A stretch of 34,418 bases of DNA from assembly GCF_014696625.1 (NCBI RefSeq), contig NZ_JACJQL010000062.1, forward strand, positions 1 to 34,418, given 5' to 3'. Source of the DNA: Nostoc parmelioides FACHB-3921. GTDB taxonomy: Bacteria; Cyanobacteriota; Cyanobacteriia; Cyanobacteriales; Nostocaceae. The position numbers were made by a program, and so were the translations under genes. Under the pieces are notes generated by a model. That model did not search any database and had not been told where the DNA came from. It was given only the letters and a program-made list of their open reading frames with translations. Numbering within the stretch: the stretch's first letter is position 1; every line of letters begins with the position of its first letter. This document shows positions 15,779-24,192 of the stretch, piece after piece.

Positions 15779-16119
15779 AACGAAGTTATACAGAATTTTT
15801 ACAAGATATTCTAGATGCTATTACGGAAATTGAACTTTTTGTAAATGGTGTTAGTTATGAGGCTTTTGAGTCAAATAGAGAGAAAACTTTGGCGGTAGTG
15901 AAGCTTTTAGAAATTATTGGGGAAGCTGTGAAAAAGATTCCTCATGAGCGGCGTGAACTGTATCCAGATATACCTTGGAAGTCAGTAGCAGGTATGAAGG
16001 ATATGCTGGTGCATGAATATTGGCAGGTTGATGTTGCGGTGGTATGGGCTACGGTGCAGCATTCTTTACCTTCACTAAAAGCAGTTGTGATGAAGGAGTT
16101 GGAGGAGATGCTGAAGTGA
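15775..16119 (+). CDS. hepT: HepT-like HEPN toxin
   Basis: A 114-residue HEPN-domain protein. IPWKSVAGMKDMLVHEYWQV at residues about 62-81 contains the HEPN signature, but the Arg of the usual R-x4-6-H motif is Lys (KDMLVHEY), while the His and the following Tyr are present. Family function is RNase-type toxicity, neutralised by MntA through AMPylation of the Tyr in this motif. The substitution may weaken or abolish activity. The stop overlaps the GTG start of hsdS. Confidence 0.87.
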   Translation: MKRSYTEFLQDILDAITEIELFVNGVSYEAFESNREKTLAVVKLLEIIGEAVKKIPHERRELYPDIPWKSVAGMKDMLVHEYWQVDVAVVWATVQHSLPSLKAVVMKELEEMLK

Positions 16120-17258
16120 CTCAGACTTTCGTACAACTTGGTTCTGTAGCAGAATTTATTAATGGGGCTGCTTTCAAGCCGGAAGACTGGGGAGAGTCCG
16201 GCTTGCGAATCATCCGAATCCAAAACTTAACCGACCCAAGCAAGCCATTTAATCGAACAGAACGAACTGTTTCCGAGCTTGTACGAGTCCAACCTGGAGA
16301 TTTGCTTGTTTCATGGTCTGCAACTCTTGGCGTTTTCGAGTGGGGTGGAGCGGATGAGGCATTACTCAATCAGCACATCTTTCGCGTTCTACCTAACGAA
16401 AAAATAGTTAATAAACGCTACCTTCGTCACGGACTGGAGGTTGCAATTCTGGACATGAAAAAGCATTTGCATGGCGCAACCATGCAGCATATAAATAGGG
16501 GTGAATTCTTGAGTACAAAGTTGTATCTACCTCCCCTAGAAGAGCAGAGGCGAATTGCAGAGATACTTGATTGCGCGGAAGAAATCAGGTCTAAACGTCG
16601 GGAAGCGATCGCTCAACTCGACTCTCTCACCCAAGCCATCTTTCTAGAAATGTTCGGGAACCCAATTGAAAATAAAAAAGGTTGGTTATTGAGTCAATTG
16701 GGCAAAGTTGCAATTGTGGAAAGAGGAAAGTTTACCCCACGACCTCGAAACGATCCTAGCTATTATGGGGGGAAATTTCCCTTTATCCAGACAGGTGATA
16801 TTAGTAGTAGTTCTGGGCGATTGACAAAATGGAATCAAACATTAAACGAGAAGGGTGTTGCAGTTAGTCGCAGTTTCCCCCCTGGAACTGTTGTGATAGC
16901 AATTGTGGGTGCTACACTCGGCATGACAGCAATCCTGGAAGTAGAAGTTTACTGTCCCGATAGTGTTGTTGGCATTCAGGTTCATCCTGAAAAAGCTTCG
17001 GCAGAATACATTGAGCAGGTTCTACGTTTTTGGAGACCAATTTTTATTGCTAAAGCTCCTGAGACAGCAAGAGCAAATATTAACCTTGAAACGTTACGTC
17101 CTTTAAAGATTCCTGTTCCTTCAATAGAACTCCAACAAGAATTTGCCCATCGCGTCGAAGCTGTAGAAAAACTTAAAGCAGCACACCGCGCCTCACTATC
17201 AGAACTCGATGCGCTGTTTGCCTCCCTCCAACATCGTGCATTCCGAGGAGAATTATGA
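16116..17258 (+). CDS. hsdS: Type I RM specificity subunit
   Basis: A 380-residue HsdS with two target-recognition domains: the first at about residues 5-145 (VAEFINGAAFKPEDWGESG, then LVSWSATLGVFEWGGADEAL), the second at 190-330 (VAIVERGKFTPRPRNDPSYY, then GATLGMTAILEVEVYCPDSV). The conserved helical spacer LPPLEEQRRIAEILDCAEEI lies between them, and a second coiled helix closes the protein. The GTG at 16116 is chosen because GGAGGAG lies 8 bp upstream and it overlaps the hepT stop; the frame stays open back to 16044. HsdS fixes the bipartite DNA sequence recognised by the complex. Confidence 0.93.
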   Translation: MTQTFVQLGSVAEFINGAAFKPEDWGESGLRIIRIQNLTDPSKPFNRTERTVSELVRVQPGDLLVSWSATLGVFEWGGADEALLNQHIFRVLPNEKIVNKRYLRHGLEVAILDMKKHLHGATMQHINRGEFLSTKLYLPPLEEQRRIAEILDCAEEIRSKRREAIAQLDSLTQAIFLEMFGNPIENKKGWLLSQLGKVAIVERGKFTPRPRNDPSYYGGKFPFIQTGDISSSSGRLTKWNQTLNEKGVAVSRSFPPGTVVIAIVGATLGMTAILEVEVYCPDSVVGIQVHPEKASAEYIEQVLRFWRPIFIAKAPETARANINLETLRPLKIPVPSIELQQEFAHRVEAVEKLKAAHRASLSELDALFASLQHRAFRGEL

Positions 17259-17265
17259 TAAGCCA

Positions 17266-17589
17266 ATGGATACCATCACAACCTATCGAGAAATCATCAA
17301 ACAGGTAATTAGTGATTATGCCAAACTGCATCCATCCCACGGCAACATTCGCTTAGATGTCATTTTTGACGAAATGCGCGATCGCTATGCTCTGATGCAA
17401 GTTGGTTGGGATAGAGGACGACGTGTGCGTGGCAACCTGATTTATGTAGTTATCGAGAATGGCAAAGTAATAATTGAATATGATGGCATGGAATCTGGAA
17501 TTACTCAGGACTTAGTTAACCAAGGTATTCCTGAGCATGACATTGTGCTGGCTTTTATAGAAGAATCACAAGCATTTGCCACAGTTTAA
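17266..17589 (+). CDS. xisI: XisI-like protein (orphan)
   Basis: A 107-residue protein with the XisI pattern: YREIIKQVISDYAKLHPSHG, then RLDVIFDEMRDRYALMQVGW and GMESGITQDLVNQGIPEHDI. XisI proteins were described as controlling factors for the fdxN element in Anabaena and are common in cyanobacteria, usually next to xisH. No xisH is seen. The ATG at 17266 is preceded by GAGGAG at 17245-17250, 8 bp after the hsdS stop, so it is probably the last gene of the hsdM-mntA-hepT-hsdS operon. A decayed copy of its middle part lies at 18491-18575. Confidence 0.9.
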   Translation: MDTITTYREIIKQVISDYAKLHPSHGNIRLDVIFDEMRDRYALMQVGWDRGRRVRGNLIYVVIENGKVIIEYDGMESGITQDLVNQGIPEHDIVLAFIEESQAFATV

Positions 17590-17601
17590 AAAACGGCATG
17601 A

Positions 17602-17778
17602 TTAACCATTGGCAATTTCTAAGGATTGCTCAGATGCGATCGCTGCGTCAATCTGCTCCTGATTGACTGCGTAAAAACTCAGTGCTTCTCTTACCTGTGT
17701 CTCAGTCAGCTCATACTCATTAACAATCTGGCTTGGACTCATACCCCATTTTTGGGAACTTGCACCTCGCTCAATACA
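17602..17778 (-). pseudogene. C-terminal remnant of a DUF433 antitoxin
   Basis: Reading the minus strand gives KWGMSPSQIVNEYELTETQV, then REALSFYAVNQEQIDAAIAS, ending at TTA 17602-17604. This is the C-terminal half of a DUF433-type antitoxin. The frame meets a stop at 17779-17781 and the N-terminal half is missing. No DUF5615 (PIN-like) partner follows. It is too short to be functional. Confidence 0.7.
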
Positions 17779-17784
17779 TTATTC

Positions 17785-18168
17785 CTACTCTAAAAACTCC
17801 ATCACTTCTTGTAGAACATCGGCTATATATGGCTTTTCGCAAGCAATTACGTTGTCAAAAAGATGTTTATGGTGCGGGAAGCTAGGCAAGTTGGGAAAGT
17901 GTGGTGTACTGTCATAACGAAATATCAGATTATTTTGCTCATCTTGAAAGTGATAGCGGTAATCGATATATGTAATCTGATTATCTACAATAACAAATGC
18001 TTCACTGACTGCCAGTAAATATCTGAGAGCGAAACGTATCCTAATGCGGAGATTAGCTCTTTCTGTCGTTAAAATAACTGCACTATATTCTTCAATGTAT
18101 GTATTAGAGCAGTTGACTAAAAGTTGCTCAATTTCATCTAAATAGGCTTGGATAACTTTACGCGACAT
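17785..18168 (-). CDS. tumE: TumE-type toxin (DUF6516)
   Basis: A 127-residue protein with NLRIRIRFALRYLLAVSEAF (about 40-60), YRYHFQDEQNNLIFRYDSTP and HFPNLPSFPHHKHL toward the C-terminus. This is the DUF6516/TumE pattern. It overlaps the upstream antitoxin gene by 11 bp, so the pair is translated in a coupled way. Target and mechanism are not evident from sequence. It sits on the minus strand between hsdS and hsdR. Confidence 0.82.
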   Translation of the reverse strand: MSRKVIQAYLDEIEQLLVNCSNTYIEEYSAVILTTERANLRIRIRFALRYLLAVSEAFVIVDNQITYIDYRYHFQDEQNNLIFRYDSTPHFPNLPSFPHHKHLFDNVIACEKPYIADVLQEVMEFLE

Positions 18169-18388
18169 CTCTGAGTTTGCTTTTTATCTCTTGGTGTAGA
18201 GCTAGATAATGCTGGTAGTTTCCTGCCCATTCTACAAACACTTCATCGTCAGAAGTTTCTCCTTGGGTATATTTTGCAAAAAATTCTTCTGAATTCATTT
18301 GGTACTTTATTTCATAGGTATTTAACTGTTTGGTAAGGGCAATCAACGCATCTAGTGGAGACGTATATTCGATGATTTGTTTACGCAT
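18158..18388 (-). CDS. tumA: TumA-type antitoxin
   Basis: A 76-residue acidic protein containing QLNTYEIKYQMNSEEFFAKY and DEVFVEWAGNYQHYLALHQE, the usual form of the partner upstream of TumE. The ATG at 18388 is chosen because GGAG sits 7 bp upstream; an ATG at 18400 would add four residues. It should neutralise TumE by binding. The pair is an addiction-type module inside the RM locus. Confidence 0.8.
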   Translation of the reverse strand: MRKQIIEYTSPLDALIALTKQLNTYEIKYQMNSEEFFAKYTQGETSDDEVFVEWAGNYQHYLALHQEIKSKLRDVA

Positions 18389-18490
18389 TGATTTCTCCAT
18401 TAAACTTCATGTTTTAACTGGTCAGGTAAATTTAGAGCATACGCTGTCATTTTCAGTTTTTAGTTTCTGGCTCTAAAAACATGATATGTA

Positions 18491-18575
18491 ATTTTTGACG
18501 AAATGCGCGATGGCGTAACCGCCCTTTCCGGTGGCGTAGTTCACCCGCGAAGCGATCTCGCTATGCTCTTGTTGC
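18491..18575 (+). pseudogene. xisI fragment with a 47-bp dispersed-repeat insertion
   Basis: ATTTTTGACGAAATGCGCGA at 18491-18510 matches xisI at 17362-17381 exactly, and CGCTATGCTCT at 18559-18569 matches the bases that follow in xisI. Between them 47 bp (18512-18558) starting GGCGTAACCGCCC are inserted, with GCGAT present on both sides. The GGCGTA motifs resemble short dispersed repeats of heterocystous cyanobacteria. The rest of 18401-18663 has no gene. Confidence 0.7.
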
Positions 18576-18663
18576 GGGATAAACATCCCGTGGCATTTTA
18601 GCTTGAAATCAAAGTATATACTGAATATAATGTAACTTAATTGACAACAGCTTGATTAACTGA

Positions 18664-21600
18664 ATGAGCCAGTTTACATTTCTCCAAGCCGAATTCCCCA
18701 CAGTTTTTGAATCTGCCAATAAAGCTTTTAGTGCAGTATATTCCGACCCCCGCACTGCTTGCTTTTATGCACGTCGCACCTTGGAGCTAACCGTAAACTG
18801 GTTATATAAATACGATAATTCCCTCAAACTACCTTATCAAGACAATTTGAGTGCTTTGATTCATGAACCGACTTTTAAGAACTTAGTGGGTGAGGCAGTA
18901 TTTAATAAAGCAAAAATCATCATCAGATTTGGAAATCAAGCAGTCCACAGTGCCAAACCTGTACTCGTCAACGATGCCATCGATGCAGTCCGGGAATTGT
19001 TTCACGTCGCTTACTGGTTAGGACACACCTACGGACGCAGCACTAAACCACAACCGGGGCTGACATTTAATCCTGATGCACTGCCCAAAACTGCACCAGT
19101 TCCTAAACAAACTATAGAGCAACTCCAAAAGCTAGAAACCCAATTACGCGATCGCGATGAAAAACTCTCCACACTTCTAGCAGACAAAAACGCCCTAGAC
19201 GAAGAACTGAAGCGATTACGAGCCGAGATAGCAGCAGTCAAGCAAGCCAGCACCAGCCAGCCAGATACCCACGACTATACTGAAGCCCAAACCCGTGATA
19301 TCTTTATCGACCTGTTGCTGAAAGAAGCTGGCTGGACACTCGACCAACCCCGTGACCGGGAATATGCAGTTAAAGGGATGCCCAATACCCAAGGTAAAGG
19401 CTTTGTCGATTACGTCCTCTGGGGTGACGATGGTAAACCTCTGGGAATTGTGGAAGCCAAACGTACCCGCAACGACCCCCGCATTGGGCAGCAACAGGCT
19501 AAACTCTATGCTGATTGTCTAGAAGCCCAATTTAATCAGCGTCCCATCATCTTCTACACCAACGGTTACGAGCATTGGCTGTGGGATGATACCAATTACC
19601 CACCCCGACAGGTACAAGGATTTTACAAAAAAACTGAGTTGGAACTGCTGGTACAGCGTCGGACTACTCGCAAGTCTTTAGCAGAAGCTACGATTAAGCC
19701 TAGCATTGCCGAACGCTATTACCAAACTCGTGCTATTCGTCGCGTTACAGAAGCCTTCGAGACTGATAAAGACCGTAAAGCTTTGATAGTTATGGCGACT
19801 GGTGCAGGTAAAACCAGGACTGCGATCGCTTTGGTAGAGATGATGATGCGTTGTAACTGGGTGAAACGCGCACTATTTCTAGCCGACCGTGTTGCTTTGG
19901 TCAATCAGGCCATCAATGTATTTAAGAAACACCTCCCTGATGCCGCCCCGGTAAACTTAGTCACAGAGAAAGATACCGAAGGACGAGTGTTTGCTTGCAC
20001 CTATCCCACTATGATGGGGCTGATTGATGAGACTAAAGACGGTCAGTGTCGTTTTGGCGCAGGGCATTTTGACCTCATCATCATTGATGAAGCCCATCGC
20101 TCGGTCTTTCAAAAATATCGTACCATCTTCAACTACTTTGATTCTCTCTTGCTGGGGCTAACCGCCACACCCAAGGATGAAATAGACCGCAATACCTACG
20201 GATTATTTGACCTAGAAAACGGTGTACCTACCGATGCTTACGATTTGGAAGATGCCGTCAAGGATGGCTTTCTCGTACCATCTCAAGCTGTATCAGTACC
20301 CCTGAAGTTCCAACGCCAGGGGATTAATTATGATGAACTCTCAGAAGCAGAAAGAGAAGAGTGGGATGCGCTGGAATGGGATGAGGAAAGCAATTCACCT
20401 AAGCGCGTAGAAGCAGAAGCAGTTAACAAGTGGCTATTTAATCAAGATACTGTAGACAAGGTACTAGCCCATCTCATGACCAGGGGGTTGAAAGTTGCTG
20501 GTGGCGATCGCCTGGGTAAAACTATAATCTTTGCTAAGAATCAAGACCATGCCAATTTCATCGCTGACCGTTTTAATATCAACTACCCGCACTTTAAAGG
20601 TGAGTTTGCCCGTGTTATTACCTTCCAAACCAAATACGCCCAAACGCTAATTGATAACTTTTCTAAGAAGGATAAGGAACCTCATATCGCTATCTCAGTG
20701 GATATGCTCGACACTGGGATTGATGTCCCAGAAATAGTTAATCTGGTGATGTTCAAACTTGTACGCTCGAAAACCAAGTTCTGGCAGATGGTAGGACGAG
20801 GAACTCGTCGCTATCCAGATTTATTTGGCCCAGGGCAAGATAAACAGTTTTTCTATCTGTTCGACTATTGCCAAAATCTGGAGTTTTTCCGACATAACCC
20901 TGAGACAACTGATGCTCCAATAGGTAAGTCCTTGAGCAAGCAATTGTTCACCACGCGCTTGGAGTTAATCGCGGAGTTAGATAAAAAAGGAGTTAATGTT
21001 GACAATAATACAGTAAAAGTACCTCAAACCACCAGTGCAGAACCAAAAACCCATGCTGAATTGCGTCGTCAAGTAGCCAATCTACTCCACGCAGAAGTTG
21101 CTGCCATGAATAGCGAAAACTTCGTGGTGCGTCCTAAGCGACGATTCGTAGAAAAATATGCCAATTCCCAAGCATGGCGATCGCTATCAGATGAAGATTT
21201 TGCCGCACTGAGTCAAGAAGTAGCTGGTTTGCCCTCCCAATTGGAAGCAGAAGCAGAAGAAATAAAGCGATTTGATATTTTGGTGCTGAAATTACAATTG
21301 GCGATATTGCGATCTCAACCTAGCGTTGACCATTTGCGAGAACAGGTAAAGTCACTTGCTGGGTTATTAGAGGAGAAATCAGCTATCCCATTAGTAAAGG
21401 AACAGTTGCCTCTAATTCATGATGTACAGACTGATGAGTGGTGGCAGGATGTGACATTGCCCATGCTAGAGGTACTACGCAAACGTCTGCGAGGGTTAGT
21501 CAAGCTGATTGAGAAACAGAAACGCCAACCCATCTATACCAACTTCGAGGATGAGATGGGGGATGAGATAGTAGTGGAGCTACCTGGTTTTACATCATCG

Positions 21601-22074
21601 GATAACTTTGAGAAGTTTCGAGCTAAAGCACGCGCTTTTTTGCGATCGCATCAGGATCATGTAGTTATTTTCAAACTACGAACTAACAAGCAACTGACTT
21701 CATCTGACTTGTCTGAGCTAGAAACAATACTGGCACAGAGTGGTGTGGGTGCTGAGGAGGATATTGTCCGCGCTAAAGAAGAGTCACAGGGTTTGGGTTT
21801 GTTCGTTCGCTCTTTAGTGGGGTTAGAACGTGAGGTAGCCAAACAGGAACTAAATAAGTTTCTATCAGGTAAAAATCTGAACTCTCATCAAATTGAGTTT
21901 GCCAATATGATTGTGAATTACCTCACTGAACATGGGGTTATGGATGCAGCACTCCTTTATGAATCCCCATTTACTGACATTACACCGCAGGGACCAGATG
22001 GATTATTTACCTCGTCTCAAGTAGACGAGTTGGTTTCTCTGTTAGAAGAAGTTTATGCGCGTGCAGTAGCTTAA
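18664..22074 (+). CDS. hsdR: Type I restriction endonuclease subunit R
   Basis: A 1136-residue HsdR. Residues 1-130 form a DUF4145-like helical domain (ARRTLELTVNWLYKYDNSLK, then IIIRFGNQAVHS). The PD-(D/E)XK nuclease has Asp249 (VDYVLW) and Glu264, Lys266 (VEAKRT). The superfamily 2 translocase has Walker A ATGAGKT at 378-384, DEAH at 475-478, and QMVGRGTRRYP in the second RecA-like domain. The C-terminal 400 residues bind the rest of the complex. It translocates unmethylated DNA and cleaves away from the site. It is separated from hsdM/hsdS by the antisense tumAE pair and probably has its own promoter. All key residues are present. Confidence 0.95.
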   Translation: MSQFTFLQAEFPTVFESANKAFSAVYSDPRTACFYARRTLELTVNWLYKYDNSLKLPYQDNLSALIHEPTFKNLVGEAVFNKAKIIIRFGNQAVHSAKPVLVNDAIDAVRELFHVAYWLGHTYGRSTKPQPGLTFNPDALPKTAPVPKQTIEQLQKLETQLRDRDEKLSTLLADKNALDEELKRLRAEIAAVKQASTSQPDTHDYTEAQTRDIFIDLLLKEAGWTLDQPRDREYAVKGMPNTQGKGFVDYVLWGDDGKPLGIVEAKRTRNDPRIGQQQAKLYADCLEAQFNQRPIIFYTNGYEHWLWDDTNYPPRQVQGFYKKTELELLVQRRTTRKSLAEATIKPSIAERYYQTRAIRRVTEAFETDKDRKALIVMATGAGKTRTAIALVEMMMRCNWVKRALFLADRVALVNQAINVFKKHLPDAAPVNLVTEKDTEGRVFACTYPTMMGLIDETKDGQCRFGAGHFDLIIIDEAHRSVFQKYRTIFNYFDSLLLGLTATPKDEIDRNTYGLFDLENGVPTDAYDLEDAVKDGFLVPSQAVSVPLKFQRQGINYDELSEAEREEWDALEWDEESNSPKRVEAEAVNKWLFNQDTVDKVLAHLMTRGLKVAGGDRLGKTIIFAKNQDHANFIADRFNINYPHFKGEFARVITFQTKYAQTLIDNFSKKDKEPHIAISVDMLDTGIDVPEIVNLVMFKLVRSKTKFWQMVGRGTRRYPDLFGPGQDKQFFYLFDYCQNLEFFRHNPETTDAPIGKSLSKQLFTTRLELIAELDKKGVNVDNNTVKVPQTTSAEPKTHAELRRQVANLLHAEVAAMNSENFVVRPKRRFVEKYANSQAWRSLSDEDFAALSQEVAGLPSQLEAEAEEIKRFDILVLKLQLAILRSQPSVDHLREQVKSLAGLLEEKSAIPLVKEQLPLIHDVQTDEWWQDVTLPMLEVLRKRLRGLVKLIEKQKRQPIYTNFEDEMGDEIVVELPGFTSSDNFEKFRAKARAFLRSHQDHVVIFKLRTNKQLTSSDLSELETILAQSGVGAEEDIVRAKEESQGLGLFVRSLVGLEREVAKQELNKFLSGKNLNSHQIEFANMIVNYLTEHGVMDAALLYESPFTDITPQGPDGLFTSSQVDELVSLLEEVYARAVA

Positions 22075-22102
22075 TTACATTTAAATAGGCGTGTGGTGAC
22101 AC

Positions 22103-22588
22103 TTATGCTGATTCTTCTCCTAAATACCCCTTTCTCATGGCCATCCACTGTTCATGACTTATCGCTTCAATTTCAGCTTTTCGTTGTTGGACTTCGCGGT
22201 TATCTTGCTCCGTGCGCTCCTGACTTCCTGGCATCGCCAAATTTTGAGATAAAGTCTTGAGGTTAGCACACTTTTGGTGTGTAGTTTGTCGCCAGCCTTC
22301 ACGCTCGATGCTGTCAATTTTCTTGCAGATTACTGGGCTGAGACGATAGTCCACAGAATTAGAAACGTTCTCATTATCCCAGTGACTACCAGCCTTACAC
22401 CCTGGATTTTGACAACGGGGAAATTTATCTTGGTCGTAATTGTAACCGTCTATCACTAGTTGTGCTAGGTGCGGTTGAACTATTCCCGAATCGTGACAAC
22501 AGAAACACTGCCAACTAGGTTGCCAAATTTCTTTTTCATATCCCGGCTCATCTTCAGCGCGGACGGGGGCGCGAGGAATTTTTTTCAT
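22103..22588 (-). CDS. Cys-rich protein downstream of the replication-like gene
   Basis: A 161-residue protein with CFCCHDSGIV near residue 29 and CQNPGCKAG near 60, a likely zinc-binding pair, followed by a charged, helical C-terminus (EQDNREVQQRKAEIEAISHE). The ATG at 22588 overlaps the stop of the upstream gene (ATGA), so it is coupled to the winged-helix protein. By order (initiator-like gene, then coupled small gene) it might be a helicase-loader or accessory replication protein, but no family is recognised. Confidence 0.7.
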   Translation of the reverse strand: MKKIPRAPVRAEDEPGYEKEIWQPSWQCFCCHDSGIVQPHLAQLVIDGYNYDQDKFPRCQNPGCKAGSHWDNENVSNSVDYRLSPVICKKIDSIEREGWRQTTHQKCANLKTLSQNLAMPGSQERTEQDNREVQQRKAEIEAISHEQWMAMRKGYLGEESA

Positions 22589-23430
22589 GTCTCCATCCCC
22601 CACACCAAGTTGTTAGCTTCAGCCCATTCTGCAAATTGGCGGCGTGTCTCTCGCTCCTCTTTTGGGCCACCTTGAGCTATAAATCGCGGTTTGCCGTGGT
22701 GTATCTGTTCAATCCACTCATCGCGCTGAGGGTGGTTTGTCCATTTTTCATTTTGTGTAGACCGTAGAGTTTCTGGGCGATTTTGATATTTCTGATACCA
22801 CTCTTGGAAATGATTACCTCGCATAAAGGCAGCAAAAGTAGTTCTAATCTCCTTGCCCTCAGTTTTTTTATATTCTTCCCTGACAAACTTTTCAAAACTT
22901 TCTCTCTCCTGCTGTTTTAAATCTGAGAGAGTCTGTATATCTGATTTATCTGAATATATCTGGGCATTGCTGGAATCGTTACACTGTAAGCTTTGTGAGC
23001 TTTTTGTGTCCCGCTTGTGGGACTGACTGTCCCGTTCGTGGGACTGACTGTCCCGTTCGTGGGACTGACTGTCCCGTTCGTGGGACTGTGTCCCACAAGC
23101 GGGACAGTTTTTCTCTGTAGGAAAAGAAATTACTTTTTTAGAATCGCTCAAGATGATGCCGTGCGTAGCTTCCCAAGTGAAGTAACCTTTGTCTTTTAGA
23201 TAGTCAACAGCTCGATAAAAGGCGGATCTAGCAATTCCCCAGTCTTCGCAAAACTTTACAACATTAGAGATAACGAAGGGTTTTCCTGGAGGTGCTTTAA
23301 TTTTTCTAATTGCCAGAATGTAGCCAGTTGTTGCAATCAGCTTGTCTTGATACCATTGCCTAACTTCTTCTTCGGTTAAGCGGTGAAAGGGGACAGAAAG
23401 GTGGTTTTGCTCATTCTTCTTTGATGTCAT
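22585..23430 (-). CDS. Winged-helix protein with iterons in its gene, candidate replication initiator
   Basis: A 281-residue protein. Residues about 30-100 (ATTGYILAIRKIKAPPGKPF, VVKFCEDWGIARSAFYRAVD, LKDKGYFTWEATHGIIL) form a winged helix-turn-helix. Residues 107-142 are a repeat tract, SQSHERD four times, encoded by 21-bp DNA repeats. The C-terminal part (FEKFVREEYKKTEGKEIRTT, then FQEWYQKYQNRPETL) resembles the helical tails of phage replisome-organiser (O-like or DnaD-like) proteins. It is the middle gene of three overlapping genes, and DnaA-box-like sites lie upstream. This arrangement recalls lambda O, whose gene contains the origin iterons. A role as regulator rather than initiator cannot be excluded. 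Confidence 0.65.
   Translation of the reverse strand: MTSKKNEQNHLSVPFHRLTEEEVRQWYQDKLIATTGYILAIRKIKAPPGKPFVISNVVKFCEDWGIARSAFYRAVDYLKDKGYFTWEATHGIILSDSKKVISFPTEKNCPACGTQSHERDSQSHERDSQSHERDSQSHKRDTKSSQSLQCNDSSNAQIYSDKSDIQTLSDLKQQERESFEKFVREEYKKTEGKEIRTTFAAFMRGNHFQEWYQKYQNRPETLRSTQNEKWTNHPQRDEWIEQIHHGKPRFIAQGGPKEERETRRQFAEWAEANNLVWGMET
23008..23105. repeat. Four 21-bp iteron-like repeats plus inverted copy
   Basis: Units start at 23008, 23029, 23050 and 23071, based on GTCCCGTTCGTGGGACTGAC. Each contains the dyad GTCCC-N6-GGGAC. A 15-bp perfect inverted copy of the first unit (GTCCCGCTTGTGGGA) lies at 23091-23105. Repeats encode SQSHERD on the minus strand. Spacing near two helical turns and dyad symmetry fit an origin iteron or operator array. 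Confidence 0.8.
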
Positions 23431-23657
23431 TGCTGCACCTCTTCAAAAATCAAAGTAATTGAGAATTCTGAGCAGGTAACTTGAGCTAATAACAGTATTG
23501 TTAAATTAGAATTCTCAAAGCGGTAGAAGTTATCCCCAACTTTATTGTTGGAGTCTTTGTCTGGTTTCGGTATCATAATAATTAAGCAGGAGTTATCTCC
23601 CGCAATAACTTTAAATTGTTGGGAAATCTTGTTTTCAGTGCATATACTAAATCTCAA
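23427..23657 (-). CDS. Small ORF coupled to the winged-helix gene
   Basis: A 76-codon frame from TTG 23657 (49 codons from ATG 23576). It ends in NLTILLLAQVTCSEFSITLI and its TGA overlaps the ATG of the winged-helix gene (ATGA at 23427-23430), the same coupling as the next junction. No good ribosome site is seen for either start and no family is recognised. It may be a true leader gene of the replication operon. Confidence 0.4.
   Translation of the reverse strand: MRFSICTENKISQQFKVIAGDNSCLIIMIPKPDKDSNNKVGDNFYRFENSNLTILLLAQVTCSEFSITLIFEEVQQ
23530..23538 (+). promoter_or_regulatory. DnaA-box-like site, one mismatch
   Basis: TTATCCCCA differs from the DnaA box TTATCCACA at one base. It lies within the coupled small ORF, upstream of the iteron-bearing gene. 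Confidence 0.4.
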
Positions 23658-23671
23658 CCAGCAGACTACGA

Positions 23672-23699
23672 TTGTGGATAAAAAGTAGTTTGCTATAAT
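23672..23699 (+). promoter_or_regulatory. Promoter of the XRE gene overlapping a perfect DnaA box
   Basis: TTGTGG (23672-23677) and TATAAT (23694-23699) are separated by 16 bp, a good sigma-70-type promoter for the XRE gene at 23737. The -35 overlaps TGTGGATAA at 23673-23681, the exact complement of the DnaA box TTATCCACA. An inverted repeat TTGCA-N4-TGCAA at 23719-23732 may be an operator. Confidence 0.65.
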
Positions 23700-23736
23700 G
23701 CAAATATTAGTCTAAGAATTGCATTTCTGCAACACA

Positions 23737-24099
23737 ATGACAAATCACCAGCAAATTCTAATAGACGTAGTAAATAAGGCTATTGAAGAAGGTATGACTG
23801 CGAGGCAAATCGCTGCTAATGCTGGAGTAGATAGCAGTGTTCTGAGTCGTTTTCTCAATGGAAAGCAAGATATTAAGGCAGGTGATTACTTTTCAATTCT
23901 TAATATCTTGCCAGAAAATTGTAGAGTAATTGCCATGACGCGGTTAGGAATGGGTGAAATTAGTGCCGCGCAATTAATTCAATCAGCATCACCAAAAGAA
24001 AAAGCCGAAATACTGCAAGCGATGGCACAGTGGGTATTACAACCAGGGGTTATACCTGTGAAAAATGCTGATCCGGCTAATGTACAAGTAGCAGTGTGA
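23737..24099 (+). CDS. XRE-like regulator divergent from the replication module
   Basis: A 120-residue protein with an N-terminal HTH (NKAIEEGMTARQIAANAGVD, then SSVLSRFLNGKQDIKAGDYF) and a helical C-terminal half (SASPKEKAEILQAMAQWVLQ). The ATG at 23737 is chosen; the frame is open from 23719 with a TTG. It is divergent from the replication-like operon, whose promoter region it probably controls, and is followed by a terminator at 24193. Confidence 0.82.
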   Translation: MTNHQQILIDVVNKAIEEGMTARQIAANAGVDSSVLSRFLNGKQDIKAGDYFSILNILPENCRVIAMTRLGMGEISAAQLIQSASPKEKAEILQAMAQWVLQPGVIPVKNADPANVQVAV

Positions 24100-24192
24100 T
24101 TGCTTGATAACTGTATGGATAGGCACTTAGGTGTTATTTTCATAGAAAAGGGTTTGCCGAAATATAAAGGAATGGGAACACGTTATAAAGTT

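Noticed and set aside
23008..23105. CRISPR-like array
   Set aside because: Repeats are 21 bp, contiguous, without spacers and in a coding frame.
23017..23199. Plus-strand ORF with repeated GLTVPFV
   Set aside because: It is the complement of the 21-bp repeats in the winged-helix gene; the long minus-strand gene with overlapping neighbours explains the region.
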